Positions 40,325 through 49,061 of a stretch of DNA of 52,932 nucleotides are shown piece after piece. The stretch comes from Deltaproteobacteria bacterium (GTDB taxonomy: Bacteria; Desulfobacterota; Binatia; UBA1149; CAITLU01): assembly GCA_016218925.1 (NCBI GenBank), contig JACRCR010000023.1, positions 1 through 52,932 on the forward strand, in the 5' to 3' direction. The position numbers were made by a program, and so were the translations under genes. Below the pieces are notes generated by a model, which worked only from the letters and a program-made list of their open reading frames with translations, was not told the origin of the DNA and searched no databases. Every line of letters starts with the position of its first letter. Positions within the stretch are counted from its first letter, which is position 1.

Positions 40325-40981
40325 ATGATCCAACCGACACAACTGGCCTTTGCCGGGCTCGACCATCTGAGCGACCTCTCGTCGCTGCTGCTGAACTGGG
40401 CAAGTCCGGAGCGCTCCTATCTGAGTTCGGTCCTGAGCGCCGCCGCCCTGAAGTCCGCCGACCGCTTGCTCGACGTAGGCTGCGGCAGCGGCGACCTGCT
40501 CGCCGCCGCCGCAATCCTGGAACCGGGCGCCCTCCTGTACGGCATCGACCCGGACGAGGATGCGCTCGAGCTGGCTTCGCGCAAGATCTACGGCACCTTG
40601 CAGTCGGTCGAACTCCACCAGGCGGTGGCCGAGAGCCTCCCGTTCGAATCCGACTTCTTCGACATCGTTACCGCCACGTTGATGGTGGGCTCGCTGAGCC
40701 TGACCCAGCGCCGCGAAATGCTGGCGGAATGCTTCAGGGTGCTGGCCCCCGGAGGCCGCCTGCTGATCGCCGATTGGGCCGCCAGCAACGAGGGCCTGCG
40801 CGCCCTGCTCGCCTACCCGAACCATTTCGTGCGCTGGCTGCTGTTCTCGGAAGCTTTCCCTCCCACCCTCGAAGAGACGCTGCTACGCGTGGGATTCCAT
40901 CCTCCCGAAACCAGAGCCACGTTCTGGACGGTGCTCGGTACCATCGAGCTCATCGAGGTGTTCAAACCGCTGCAGGGTTGA
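40325..40981 (+). CDS. Class I SAM-dependent methyltransferase
   Basis: 218 aa from ATG 40325; the open frame further upstream runs antisense to the sulfatase-like gene. Motif I is RLLDVGCGSGDLLAAA, motif II acid GIDPDEDAL, motif III-like FFDIVTATLMVGSLSL, then EMLAECFRVLAPGGRLLIADWA. It resembles UbiE/MenG-type (Methyltransf_11) enzymes. The C-terminal half (YPNHFVRWLLFSEAFPPTLEETLLRVGFHPPETRATFWTV) probably covers the acceptor pocket; the substrate is unknown. It is divergent from the sulfatase-like gene with 118 bp between starts. Confidence 0.88.
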   Translation: MIQPTQLAFAGLDHLSDLSSLLLNWASPERSYLSSVLSAAALKSADRLLDVGCGSGDLLAAAAILEPGALLYGIDPDEDALELASRKIYGTLQSVELHQAVAESLPFESDFFDIVTATLMVGSLSLTQRREMLAECFRVLAPGGRLLIADWAASNEGLRALLAYPNHFVRWLLFSEAFPPTLEETLLRVGFHPPETRATFWTVLGTIELIEVFKPLQG

Positions 40982-41015
40982 CGGCCGGCGAACAGACGGC
41001 GTTCTCGAGCGACGC

Positions 41016-41432
41016 TTACGCCAGTTTGACGCGGCACCGCTTGGCGGCCGCACGCAGCGGACCGTCCTTGCACGCGAGCGGAAGCTTCTTGCGAACGGCA
41101 AGCTCGAGGTAGGCGGCGTCGTAAACACCGAGCCCATGCTCGGTGGCAAGCGTCGACAATTTCGTAAAGGCCAACGATGCTCCGTCCTGGTCCACTTTGA
41201 CAGAGAACTGGCGGAGAGCGGCCAGAGCTTGCGTACGCTCCGCCTCGGTTAGCTTGTGTCTGCGAACCAACACGACCAGCGCATTCGCAACCTCGAGCGA
41301 CCACAACGCTGGTACGTGCAACTCGGCACCGGCATAGACCGCTTCGAGAAGATCTTCGGTCTGCTGCGTAGCTTGTGCGGGATGTACCCAGGCGACGGAG
41401 ACGGAAGCGTCAGCAACGAAGTTACGGCTCAC
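41016..41432 (-). CDS. VapC-type PIN-domain toxin
   Basis: 138 aa. The four acidic residues of PIN RNases are all present: Asp8 (FVADASVSVAW), Glu47 (SLEVANALV), Asp105 (GLGVYDAAYLELA) and Asp123 (ACKDGPLR). VapC toxins cleave tRNA or rRNA with Mg. The start overlaps the antitoxin stop by 4 nt (ATGA), the usual arrangement. Unlike the other toxin-like loci in this window it looks intact. Confidence 0.93.
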   Translation of the reverse strand: MSRNFVADASVSVAWVHPAQATQQTEDLLEAVYAGAELHVPALWSLEVANALVVLVRRHKLTEAERTQALAALRQFSVKVDQDGASLAFTKLSTLATEHGLGVYDAAYLELAVRKKLPLACKDGPLRAAAKRCRVKLA

Positions 41433-41692
41433 AGCCGCCCTCGGTCGATCGCCGAGCGCACATCGGCATCCGAAAGCCGGCTCTTGCCTTTGGTCCGAGC
41501 CCGAATTCTCTCTTGCAGTTGCCGTAGGCTGTCCACGGCACGCCTCACCTCGGCCAAAGGCACCGCACCTTCCGGAACGAGCCGCGCAACCGGTTTCTCA
41601 TGGCGGGTGATGATGATTTCTTCGCCGCGAGTAACCCGGGCCAGGAGTTTCCCGAACCGGGTTTTTGCTTCGAGAGCGGTAACGGTCGTCAT
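41429..41692 (-). CDS. Phd/YefM-family antitoxin
   Basis: 87 aa from ATG 41692, with GAGGA 7 nt upstream. MTTVTALEAKTRFGKLLARVTRGEEIIITRHEKPVARLVP is the Phd/YefM DNA-binding fold; the C-terminal 45 residues are charged and would fold on the PIN toxin encoded immediately after. The antitoxin should bind the palindrome just upstream and autorepress the pair. Confidence 0.93.
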   Translation of the reverse strand: MTTVTALEAKTRFGKLLARVTRGEEIIITRHEKPVARLVPEGAVPLAEVRRAVDSLRQLQERIRARTKGKSRLSDADVRSAIDRGRL

Positions 41693-41707
41693 TGGCGTTC
41701 CTCGAGA

Positions 41708-41727
41708 CTAGCTAACTTACTGGCTAG
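41708..41727. promoter_or_regulatory. Operator candidate of the Phd/VapC module
   Basis: CTAGC (41708-41712) and GCTAG (41723-41727) form an inverted repeat with a 10-nt spacer, 16 bp upstream of the antitoxin start, in a short AT-richer patch. Position and spacing fit autoregulation by a Phd-type dimer. Confidence 0.45.
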
Positions 41728-42110
41728 ATCTACCATGGCCCTGACGATGCCGACAACCCGGAGTTCACACCTCCACGGCAAGACGAGACAAGAGGCCTGT
41801 ACGAAGGATTACCCCTGATCCGTTGCGCTCCTTGGCGGCCCGTACCAACCCTCGCCCCCTGCGCGTCCGTCCCGCCCGCCATAGCGCAGTTGTGTCGGCC
41901 CGGGAAAGAACAACCCGGTCGCCGCCGGCCCGCGGCAACCGGGAAACTTGCTCAGCCGCCGGCTGATTCTTGCGAAGACCCTCGAAAAGATCCCTGAGCC
42001 TCTGGCTGACAACTCGCTCGAGAGCCTATAGTCGCTTCGCGGCCGGTTGAGGGACCGACCGCGACAAGCCTTTCGGAGTGCCCGTCAAACCTGAACGCAA
42101 TGGGGGAGTC

Positions 42111-42177
42111 CTGCCTTCGGCAGTACTGTGCGGCCGGGTTGTTTCCTTCGCTTCGCGACCCGAGGAAACAAGCCCGG
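42111..42177 (+). promoter_or_regulatory. Two leader hairpins before the SGNH-PKD-IPT gene
   Basis: CTGCC-TTC-GGCAG (42111-42123) is followed by a long stem in which CCGGGTTGTTTCCTTCG (42134-42150) pairs with CGAGGAAACAAGCCCGG (42161-42177) with one single-base bulge on each side and a 10-nt loop. The stem ends 3 nt before the GGGAG ribosome site (42181-42185). This is a structured 5' leader that could affect translation or stability; no known riboswitch class was recognised. Confidence 0.45.
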
Positions 42178-42193
42178 CGTGGGAGACGTCACC

Positions 42194-43966
42194 ATGGATT
42201 TCAAGAAGTGTCTCGTTACCGCGCTGCTGGCAACAGCGCTGCTGCCGGCCGCCGGTCGGCTTTCACTGGCTGCAATCAACCCGAGCGCTCCGGCCTCGCC
42301 GGTCAAGCTGGTCTTCATCCACCACTCCAGCGGTGAGAACTGGCTGACCGATGACAACGGCGGGCTCGGCATCGCGCTGCGCGACAACAACTATTTCGTA
42401 AGCGACACCAACTACGGCTGGGGTCCCGACGCGATCGGCGACATCACCGACATCGGCCACTGGTACAACTGGTTCGCCGGCCCCTCCAGCCCCACTTACC
42501 TCGCCGCGCTGTACGCCGAGAGCGGACAGAACTCGTGGTATTCGCGCCTCGCAACCGATCCCGGCGGCGCCAACGAGATCGTCATGTTGAAGTCGTGCTT
42601 CCCGAACTCTCAGATCAGCGGCGACCCCAACGATCCGCCCACCGCCGGAGCCAATCCGCTGCGCGGCCTGGATGCATGGTCGGAGTTCATGACGGTGGCC
42701 AACGTCAAGGGGATCTACAACGACATCCTGCCGTACTTCGCGGCACACCCCGAGAAGCTGTTCATCGTCGTTACCGCGCCGCCGCTGGTCTCGGGCGACA
42801 CCGACGCCACGCACGCGGCCAACGCCCGAGCGTTCAACCAGTGGCTGCTCAACGACTGGCTGGCCGGCTACCCGGACAACAACGTCGCGGTGTTCGACTT
42901 CTACAACGTGCTGACCAGCAACGGCGGCAACCGCAACACCAACGACGCGGGCGCCGAGACCGGCAACCACCATCGCATCTGGTCGGGCTACGTGCAGCAC
43001 CTGCAGACCGTGGCCGGGAACACCTCGGCCTACGCGACCAGTTCCGGCGACAGTCACGCCACCGCCGCCGGCAACAGCAAAGCCGCCGCCGAGTTCCCGG
43101 CTCTGCTCAACGTCTACTATCACTGCTGGGCCGGCACGGGAGATTGTCCAGCCACGCTTCTGCGCGCCGACTTCAGCGCCGGCGCCGTGAGCGGTTACGC
43201 GCCGCTCGCGGTCGACTTCACCGACCTGTCAAGCGGCAGCCCGACCGGCTGGAGCTGGGACTTCGGCGATCTGGGCGTGAGCACGCAGCAGCACCCGAGT
43301 CATACATACGCGGCGCCGGGCACCTACACGGTGAGCCTGACCGTCGCCGACGCCGGCGCGGGCAGCAGCACGGAAACCAAGGTCGGCTACATCACGGTGA
43401 CGCCGAGCCCCTACGCCGCCGCTCCCTCTGCCGGATCGATCGGAACCCAAATCGTCGTCACCGGCGTGGATTTCGGTGCGATGAAGGGGAAGCTGCGACT
43501 GCGCTACGAAGACTCGCGGGCCAGGACCAAGAGAAAATCGCTGCGCGTGCTCGAGTGGACCGACACCCGCATCGTCGGCGAGGTCAAGGCCAAGATGGAA
43601 GCGGTAGCGAGCGACCTGCTGCTGCAACCGCGCGGGCTCGGCGAAGTGGTCCTGACCGGAGCCTTCACCGCGATGGCCCCGGTAGTCGGCACACTGACTC
43701 CCTCTGCGGGACCGCCGTTGCAGGCGGTCGTCGTCGACGGAAGCTATTTCGGGACTGCGACCGGCAAGGTGAGCCTGCAGCGCCTCGAAGCCGGCAGACT
43801 CAAGGCGCACCGCTGCGACGTCAGCTCGTGGACGATGGATCCCACTACCGGCGTGTCCGCCATCACCTTCACGGTGGACGCGGGTCTGGCGGCAGGAGCC
43901 TATGACGTCGTCGTGTCGAGCAAGATAGGCGCGACCACGGTCGTCGGGGGCTTCACCGTCGAGTAA
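42194..43966 (+). CDS. Secreted SGNH-hydrolase-like protein with PKD and IPT domains
   Basis: 590 aa from ATG 42194, with GGGAG 8 nt upstream. Signal peptide LVTALLATALLPAAGRLSLA. The N-terminal 300 residues follow an SGNH-like hydrolase pattern: VKLVFIHHSSGENWL (Ser45 region), DNNYFVSDTNYGWG, EIVMLKSCFPNSQI, LFIVVTAPPL and GDSHATAAGNSKAAAEFPAL (Asp-x-His pair near the end). A PKD domain follows (APLAVDFTDLSSGSPTGWSW, DFGDLG, PGTYTVSLTVAD), then two IPT/TIG-like domains (SAGSIGTQIVVTGVDFGAMKGK and GSYFGTATGKVSLQRLEAG). The last domain is shared with the dead gene at 30.4-31.6 kb. It may act on extracellular polysaccharide esters, but the substrate is unknown. Confidence 0.83.
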   Translation: MDFKKCLVTALLATALLPAAGRLSLAAINPSAPASPVKLVFIHHSSGENWLTDDNGGLGIALRDNNYFVSDTNYGWGPDAIGDITDIGHWYNWFAGPSSPTYLAALYAESGQNSWYSRLATDPGGANEIVMLKSCFPNSQISGDPNDPPTAGANPLRGLDAWSEFMTVANVKGIYNDILPYFAAHPEKLFIVVTAPPLVSGDTDATHAANARAFNQWLLNDWLAGYPDNNVAVFDFYNVLTSNGGNRNTNDAGAETGNHHRIWSGYVQHLQTVAGNTSAYATSSGDSHATAAGNSKAAAEFPALLNVYYHCWAGTGDCPATLLRADFSAGAVSGYAPLAVDFTDLSSGSPTGWSWDFGDLGVSTQQHPSHTYAAPGTYTVSLTVADAGAGSSTETKVGYITVTPSPYAAAPSAGSIGTQIVVTGVDFGAMKGKLRLRYEDSRARTKRKSLRVLEWTDTRIVGEVKAKMEAVASDLLLQPRGLGEVVLTGAFTAMAPVVGTLTPSAGPPLQAVVVDGSYFGTATGKVSLQRLEAGRLKAHRCDVSSWTMDPTTGVSAITFTVDAGLAAGAYDVVVSSKIGATTVVGGFTVE

Positions 43967-43969
43967 CAC

Positions 43970-44032
43970 GGCGAGTTGCCGAGGCGTTCCGGCCGCCGCA
44001 GTCGTTGCGCGCCGGAACGCCTGCGGCTCGCC
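43970..44032. terminator. Strong terminator hairpin
   Basis: AGGCGTTCCGGC (43982-43993) pairs perfectly with GCCGGAACGCCT (44011-44022), and outside it GGCGAG (43970-43975) pairs with CTCGCC (44027-44032). It starts 3 bp after the TAA stop. There is no T-run, but the stem is long and well placed. Confidence 0.6.
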
Positions 44033-44157
44033 ATCACGAGCCGCGCCGGCATCGCCGCGCCGCTGGCCATTTCGACTCGGTTGCCGCTCCGTGTACGCTC
44101 GGGCCACTTTGAGCCCACACGCGCCGCGACGGTGGGGCTACCCGGGGAGCGTGACCA

Positions 44158-45396
44158 GTGATCCAGTGGAGTGAGCAACACCTGATGATGCAGGGCGCCG
44201 TGAGGCGTTTCATCCAAGACGAGATCGTCCCTCACATCGACGAGTTCGAGCATGGCGACACGCCTCCCTACGAGGTGCTGCGCAAGATGTTCCGCTCGTT
44301 CGGCATCGACGAGATCGCGCGCGAGCGTTTCCGCAAGCAGATCGCGGCCGAGAAGCGGGCCGCGGCCGGCGAGCCTGCTGTAACGATCCGGGAGCCGAAG
44401 AAGGAAGGCTCCGAAGCGGCCGCCGACGCGCTCGCGATGCAGCTCATTCCGATAATCGAGCTTTGCCACTACTGCCCCGGCATGGTGACCGCGCTGGGCG
44501 TCAGCGTCGGGCTCACCTCCGCCGCGATCCTTTCCAAAGGCACCACGGCACAAAAGGAACGCTGGGCGCTGGACCTGATGACACTCGACAAGATCGGCGC
44601 GTGGGCGATCACCGAGCCGGGTTCGGGCTCGGACCCGTTCGGCGCGATGAAGTCGACGGCTCGACGTGACGGCGACGGCTACGTTCTGAACGGCAACAAG
44701 ACCTTCATCACCAACGGCCCCTACGCCGACACCATCGTCTTCATCTGCCGCCTGGACGAAGGCAACCCGCCCGCCGAACGCAAGGTCCTCACCTTCGTGC
44801 TCGACCGCGGCATGCCGGGCTTCGAGCAGTCGCGCCCGGTACGCAAGATGGGAATGCATTCGTCGCCGACCGGCGACCTGTTCCTCAGCGACGTGCGCGT
44901 CGGCAAGGAACACCTGCTCGGCGAAACCGAAGCGGTCACTTCGCGAGCCGGCACCAAGGACACGTTCTCGAGCGAGCGCACAGGAGTCTCGGCGATGGCG
45001 CTGGGCATCGTCGAACAGTGCCTGCGCACCTGCGTCGAGTACGCCCGTACCCGCATCGCCTTCGGACGCCCGATCGGCGAGTTCCAGCTCATACAGCTCA
45101 AGCTCGCCAAGATGGAAGTGGCGCGGATGAACCTGCAGAACCTGGTGTTCCGTCAGATCGAACTGGCGGCCTCCGGAGTGAAACCGACGTTCGCGGAAGC
45201 CTCCGCGGTAAAGCTCTATTCGGCGCAGACCGCGATGGAGGTCTGCCTCGAAGCCGTGCAGCTGCATGGCGGCAACGGCTACACCGCCGAGTACCGCGTG
45301 GAACAGCTCTGCCGCGACGCCAAGGTCTTGCAGATCTACGGCGGCACCGACGAGATCCAGATCTCGCAGATCGCGCGCAGCCTGCTCAGCAACTGA
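44158..45396 (+). CDS. Acyl-CoA dehydrogenase
   Basis: 412 aa from GTG 44158, with GGGGAG 8 nt upstream. The FAD/substrate motif is WAITEPGSGSDPFGAMKSTA, then GYVLNGNKTFITNGPYADTIVF, the dimer helix ARTRIAFGRPIGEFQLIQLKLA and the C-terminal LHGGNGYTAEYRVEQLCRDAKVLQIYGGTDEIQISQIA. The catalytic base is probably Glu in SSERTGVSAMALG, the position used by isovaleryl-CoA and long-chain dehydrogenases, because the alternative C-terminal position (IYEGT in MCAD) is Gly here. A region of about 30 residues near 60-90 (EKRAAAGEPAVTIREPKKEG) is an unusual linker insertion. Followed 22 bp later by a secreted propeller gene. Confidence 0.93.
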   Translation: MIQWSEQHLMMQGAVRRFIQDEIVPHIDEFEHGDTPPYEVLRKMFRSFGIDEIARERFRKQIAAEKRAAAGEPAVTIREPKKEGSEAAADALAMQLIPIIELCHYCPGMVTALGVSVGLTSAAILSKGTTAQKERWALDLMTLDKIGAWAITEPGSGSDPFGAMKSTARRDGDGYVLNGNKTFITNGPYADTIVFICRLDEGNPPAERKVLTFVLDRGMPGFEQSRPVRKMGMHSSPTGDLFLSDVRVGKEHLLGETEAVTSRAGTKDTFSSERTGVSAMALGIVEQCLRTCVEYARTRIAFGRPIGEFQLIQLKLAKMEVARMNLQNLVFRQIELAASGVKPTFAEASAVKLYSAQTAMEVCLEAVQLHGGNGYTAEYRVEQLCRDAKVLQIYGGTDEIQISQIARSLLSN

Positions 45397-45418
45397 GCGT
45401 GCCGGACGAGCGACATCG

Positions 45419-46879
45419 GTGATTCCGGGGAAAACGAAGACTGCGCTCGCGGTGGCGAGCGCGATGCTGGTGGTCACCGCGGCGCAGGCGCGAGCAGAGG
45501 TGACCCACGTGCTGAAGCAGGTCACCGCGCTGACCGTGGGCCGGATCGAGGAACCCAACATCCGCCAGATGGACGGCGACTACATCACTTTCGTGTCCGA
45601 CGGTGACGTGATGGGCCCCGGGACCGAGCATCTCGGCCAGCGCGAGGTCTACCTGTGGTCGCGCCAGGGCGACTCGGTCACGCAGGTGACCCACACGATC
45701 GGCGGCGAAAGCTACGACGCATCCAGAGTCACCGACGATTACGGCACCAAGCGCGCGCCGGCGATCGTCTTCGTCTCGACCGGAGACCTCGACCCGGCTG
45801 GTGGAAACGCCGACGGCAACCCCGAAGTCTTCGTGTGGCAGATGGACACCGGAGCGTTCCTGCAGCTCACCGACACGCCGCCTGGAGTCGTCAACGCGGC
45901 GCCGGTCCCGTCCGATACCGGATCGTGCGTGCTGTTCCAGTCCAGCGGCGACCTCGACGACAACGACGGCTCTTTCGAGAAAAGCGTGGCGACCGGATTC
46001 GAGAACGCCGACGGCAGCCTGGAAATGTTCTACCTGGACTTCCACGACCTGACGTTCGAGGACTTCCACGTCACCCAGATCAGCAACGGCCCGGCCGGCA
46101 CGACCTCCAGCCATGGCAGCGCGGGCGGCTACTTCTTCGCTCTGGAATGCTCGAATCAGACCTACCAGTCGGACTACGACCAGCTCGGCGAAGGCATCAG
46201 CGGCGTCAACGTCTACGAGCACCGCAAGCGCGAACTCAAACGCGAGCGCCTGTCGGTGGGCGCAGTTGCCGGCGGCGCGAGCATCGAGCCGCGCATGGCG
46301 GGCACTGGACTCGTCACCGGCGGACCTTCGGTGGTGTTCTCCAGCAACGCCGACTTGCGCCACAACGGATCGACCGGCTTCCATATCTACAAGAGTGCGA
46401 TCCACACGCAGCGACAGGCGCAGCTCACCGCCGATCCGGGCGGTGTCCACACGCGTCCATCCATCAGCGACGGCAGCCGCACGGTCGTGTTCGAGTCGAC
46501 CGGCGAAGCCGCCGATCCCGCCAAGTCTTCGCGGCGCGGCCCCGACGGCCCGCACAACGCCGACGGCAACTCGGAGATCGTCCGCATCATGGGACGCCAC
46601 AAGGTGCAGATGGTGACCCGCACCACCGGCTGCAACAACGACCAGGCTTCGATCATGGGAAACGGTCGCGGCGTCGCGTTCCGCTCCGACTGCGATCTGA
46701 TCGCGGGCGAGAACGCGCTCGGGGCTGCACAGGTGTTCGCGTACTACGAAGCCTACGTCAGGGAGACCTATTCGGCCCCCGCCGATTGCAGCATCGCCGA
46801 CGCCTGTTGCAGCACCGCCAACGGCTGCTACGAGCTGACTCTGGGGACCGCGCCCAGGATCCCGCCGCGAATCCGCTGA
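45419..46879 (+). CDS. Exported TolB/WD40-like beta-propeller protein
   Basis: 486 aa from GTG 45419, giving the signal peptide KTALAVASAMLVVTAAQARA; the in-frame region upstream is antisense-like to the dehydrogenase end. The mature chain has repeated blades of the PD40/TolB type: YITFVSDGDVMGPG, IVFVSTGDLDPAGGNADGNPEVFVW, CVLFQSSGDLDDNDG, VVFSSNADLRHNGSTGFHIY, TVVFESTGEAADPA and GVAFRSDCDLIAGENALGAAQVFAY, about one per 65-75 residues. A Cys-rich tail (DCSIADACCSTANGCYEL) follows. Likely periplasmic or secreted binding protein; partner unknown. Confidence 0.83.
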   Translation: MIPGKTKTALAVASAMLVVTAAQARAEVTHVLKQVTALTVGRIEEPNIRQMDGDYITFVSDGDVMGPGTEHLGQREVYLWSRQGDSVTQVTHTIGGESYDASRVTDDYGTKRAPAIVFVSTGDLDPAGGNADGNPEVFVWQMDTGAFLQLTDTPPGVVNAAPVPSDTGSCVLFQSSGDLDDNDGSFEKSVATGFENADGSLEMFYLDFHDLTFEDFHVTQISNGPAGTTSSHGSAGGYFFALECSNQTYQSDYDQLGEGISGVNVYEHRKRELKRERLSVGAVAGGASIEPRMAGTGLVTGGPSVVFSSNADLRHNGSTGFHIYKSAIHTQRQAQLTADPGGVHTRPSISDGSRTVVFESTGEAADPAKSSRRGPDGPHNADGNSEIVRIMGRHKVQMVTRTTGCNNDQASIMGNGRGVAFRSDCDLIAGENALGAAQVFAYYEAYVRETYSAPADCSIADACCSTANGCYELTLGTAPRIPPRIR

Positions 46880-46881
46880 GC

Positions 46882-46916
46882 GCCCCGCTGTCACGATCCA
46901 CCGGCAAGGCCGGGGC
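46882..46916. terminator. Possible terminator between convergent genes
   Basis: GCCCCG (46882-46887) pairs with CGGGGC (46911-46916), with an inner CCGGC-AAG-GCCGG hairpin, and TTT follows on the plus strand. It starts 3 bp after the propeller stop codon. Confidence 0.4.
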
Positions 46917-46999
46917 TTTCAAACGCGTGAACGGCGCGATCGGCTGCCAGCGTCGAGGCACGCCGGCGCGCGCGGTGCGCCGCGCCGCGGCGGCTGCTG

Positions 47000-47788
47000 T
47001 CACGCGCCGATGAAGCGCGGCGGACGCTTGGCAGCGAATGCCGCCACGCCTTCCTGTCCGTCGGCGCTGCGTCCGGTCAGCACGATCTCACGGGTCTCGT
47101 GCTCCATCTGCGTCTCCAGCGTGGTGGTCGCCGACGCGAGCAGCAGGCGCTTCACGGCGCCGAACGCACGCGTCGGACCCGCGGCCAGTTGGCGCGCGGT
47201 CTTTTCCGCCTCGGCCGCCAGTTCGGCGTCCGGCACTACGCGCGTAGCCAGGCCCCACTCCAGCGCCTCGGCCGCCGCCAGCACGCGGTTGGTGAGCATC
47301 AGTTCCTGCGCGCGGCGCAGACCGACCAGCCGCGCGAGCGCGAACGTCGAGCCACCGTCGGGTGCGAAGCCCAGGCGCGTGTACGCCATCGTGAAGCGAG
47401 CCGACGCAGCCACCAGCATTACATCGCAGGCGCACGCGAGGCTCATTCCGGCACCTGCCGCCACTCCGTTCACCGCGGCGATCACCGGAACGTCCATCCG
47501 TGCAAGCCGCGTCACCGCGGCGTGAAGGTAGGTGGTGAGCTGCGCAAGCAACTCCGGGAGCGCAGTCCCGGACTCGGCGAAGGTCTTGACGTCGCCGCCC
47601 GCGCAGAAGGCCGATCCTTCTCCCGTCAGCAACACCGCGCGCACATCGCGGCGCGTGTGGCAGAGGATCGTCGCATCGAGCAGTTCCTCGGCCATCGTCA
47701 GATCGAGCGCGTTCGCCGCGCTCGGACGGCTCAGCGTCACGAAGGCCACCCCGTCGTCAACTCTAAACTGCAACGCCTCGTAGTTCAT
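47000..47788 (-). CDS. Enoyl-CoA hydratase/isomerase family protein, PaaG-like
   Basis: 262 aa from ATG 47788 (AAGGGG upstream); the longer open frame to 47977 is not homologous to the family. Crotonase fold: [28 protein letters not shown] (first oxyanion-hole Gly) and [20 protein letters not shown] (second). The two Glu residues of true enoyl-CoA hydratases are replaced, while Asp144 in [11 protein letters not shown] matches the catalytic Asp of PaaG-type isomerases. It is therefore more likely an isomerase (or ring-opening type) than a hydratase. Divergent from the malyl-CoA-lyase-like gene. Confidence 0.88.
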   Translation of the reverse strand: MNYEALQFRVDDGVAFVTLSRPSAANALDLTMAEELLDATILCHTRRDVRAVLLTGEGSAFCAGGDVKTFAESGTALPELLAQLTTYLHAAVTRLARMDVPVIAAVNGVAAGAGMSLACACDVMLVAASARFTMAYTRLGFAPDGGSTFALARLVGLRRAQELMLTNRVLAAAEALEWGLATRVVPDAELAAEAEKTARQLAAGPTRAFGAVKRLLLASATTTLETQMEHETREIVLTGRSADGQEGVAAFAAKRPPRFIGA

Positions 47789-47999
47789 GTCGTGTTCCCC
47801 TTGTCTTGGTCGATCTGGCGAAGTTCGACTGTGTACGGACCGGGCGCGGTCGCCTCGTGGCCGCCGAAGACACCAGGCGACGCCGCGCCGCCCGAGGCTT
47901 GAAACCCGACCGAAACAACTGTACTCGCCGAGCGGTGGAGCCCCGCGAGCCTCGAGAAAGGCCTGCGGCTCCCGCACTTTCCACTCGAGGAGTCAGTCC

Positions 48000-49061
48000 A
48001 TGCGCAGCGCGAAGGATTTTTTCAAACCACTGGCGATCGGTGCCCCGCAGCCGGTCCGCGAGATTCCGTTCCGGCCCTCGCGGATGATCCACTTCTTCGA
48101 TCCGAGCAACGCCAAGATGGCGGCCAAGCTGCCGGACCTGGCCAAGCAGTGCGACGTGCTGCTCGGCAACCTGGAAGACGCGATCTCGGCCGACAAGAAG
48201 CTCGACGCGCGCCGCGGCCTCGTCCGCATCGCCAAAGAAACCGATTTCGGCAAGTGCCAACTGTGGACCCGGATCAACAGTCTGGACTCGCCGTGGGCAT
48301 TGGACGACCTCGTCGAACTGGTCAGTGAAATCGGCGACAAGCTCGACGTGATCATGATCCCGAAGGTCGAGGGCGCCCACGACATCCATTACGTGGACCG
48401 ACTGGTGGCGCAGTTGGAGGCGCGCGCCGGACTGAAACGGCCGCTGCTGCTGCACGCGCTGCTGGAGACCGCCACGGGCGTCGCCAACGTCGAAGAAATC
48501 TGCGGAGCCAGCCCGCGAATGCAGGGCCTGTCGCTGGGCCCGGCCGATCTGGCCGCCTCGCGGCGCATGAAGACCACGCGCGTTGGCGGTGGTCACCCCG
48601 GCTATCTGGTACGCAGCGATCCGAGTCCCACCGATGAAAGCGCGCCGCGCCCGACCGCGCAGCAGGATCTGTGGCACTACACGATGGCGCGCATGGTCGA
48701 TGCCTGCTGCGCGCACGGCATCCTGCCGTACTACGGTCCGTTCGGAGACATCAAGGACACGCTGGCCTGCGAGGATCAGTTCCGCAACGCGTTCCTAATG
48801 GGCTGCGTGGGCACCTGGAGTCTGCACCCGGTTCAGATCGAGATCGCCAGACGGGTCTTCAGCCCGCCGGCCGCCGAAGTGTTGTGGGCCAAGAAGGTCA
48901 TCGCCGCGATGGGCGACGGCACCGGCGCGGTGATGATCGACGGCAAGATGCAGGACGACGCGACCTTCAAGCAGTGCCGTGTGATGGTCGATCTGGCCAA
49001 GGCGCTGGCCGCGGACGATCCGGAGCTGACGCGGGCGTACGAGTTCGACAAGAGCGAGTGA
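48000..49061 (+). CDS. HpcH/HpaI-CitE family lyase, malyl-CoA lyase-like
   Basis: 353 aa from ATG 48000, with GAGGAG 7 nt upstream. [39 protein letters not shown] carries the acidic metal/CoA site (Glu59-Asp60), then [32 protein letters not shown] and [19 protein letters not shown]. The length and the C-terminal segment ([37 protein letters not shown]) fit the malyl-CoA/beta-methylmalyl-CoA lyase group. Such enzymes interconvert glyoxylate plus acyl-CoA with malyl-type CoA esters. The SGNH gene overlaps its stop by 4 nt. The exact substrate is inferred only. Confidence 0.85.
   Translation: MRSAKDFFKPLAIGAPQPVREIPFRPSRMIHFFDPSNAKMAAKLPDLAKQCDVLLGNLEDAISADKKLDARRGLVRIAKETDFGKCQLWTRINSLDSPWALDDLVELVSEIGDKLDVIMIPKVEGAHDIHYVDRLVAQLEARAGLKRPLLLHALLETATGVANVEEICGASPRMQGLSLGPADLAASRRMKTTRVGGGHPGYLVRSDPSPTDESAPRPTAQQDLWHYTMARMVDACCAHGILPYYGPFGDIKDTLACEDQFRNAFLMGCVGTWSLHPVQIEIARRVFSPPAAEVLWAKKVIAAMGDGTGAVMIDGKMQDDATFKQCRVMVDLAKALAADDPELTRAYEFDKSE

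Larger units (their letters stand above)
41693..42193. other. Intergenic region upstream of divergent antitoxin and SGNH-PKD-IPT genes
   Basis: 501 bp. Besides the antitoxin operator candidate and the leader hairpins of the right-hand gene, no coding pattern is seen. Confidence 0.5.

Noticed and set aside
42061..42177. Possible cyclic-di-GMP (GEMM-I) riboswitch; CAAACC, ACGCAA and GCCGGGTTG occur in order
   Set aside because: The P2 hairpin that must separate the first two motifs is missing and their spacing is too short, so the similarity is only of short words.
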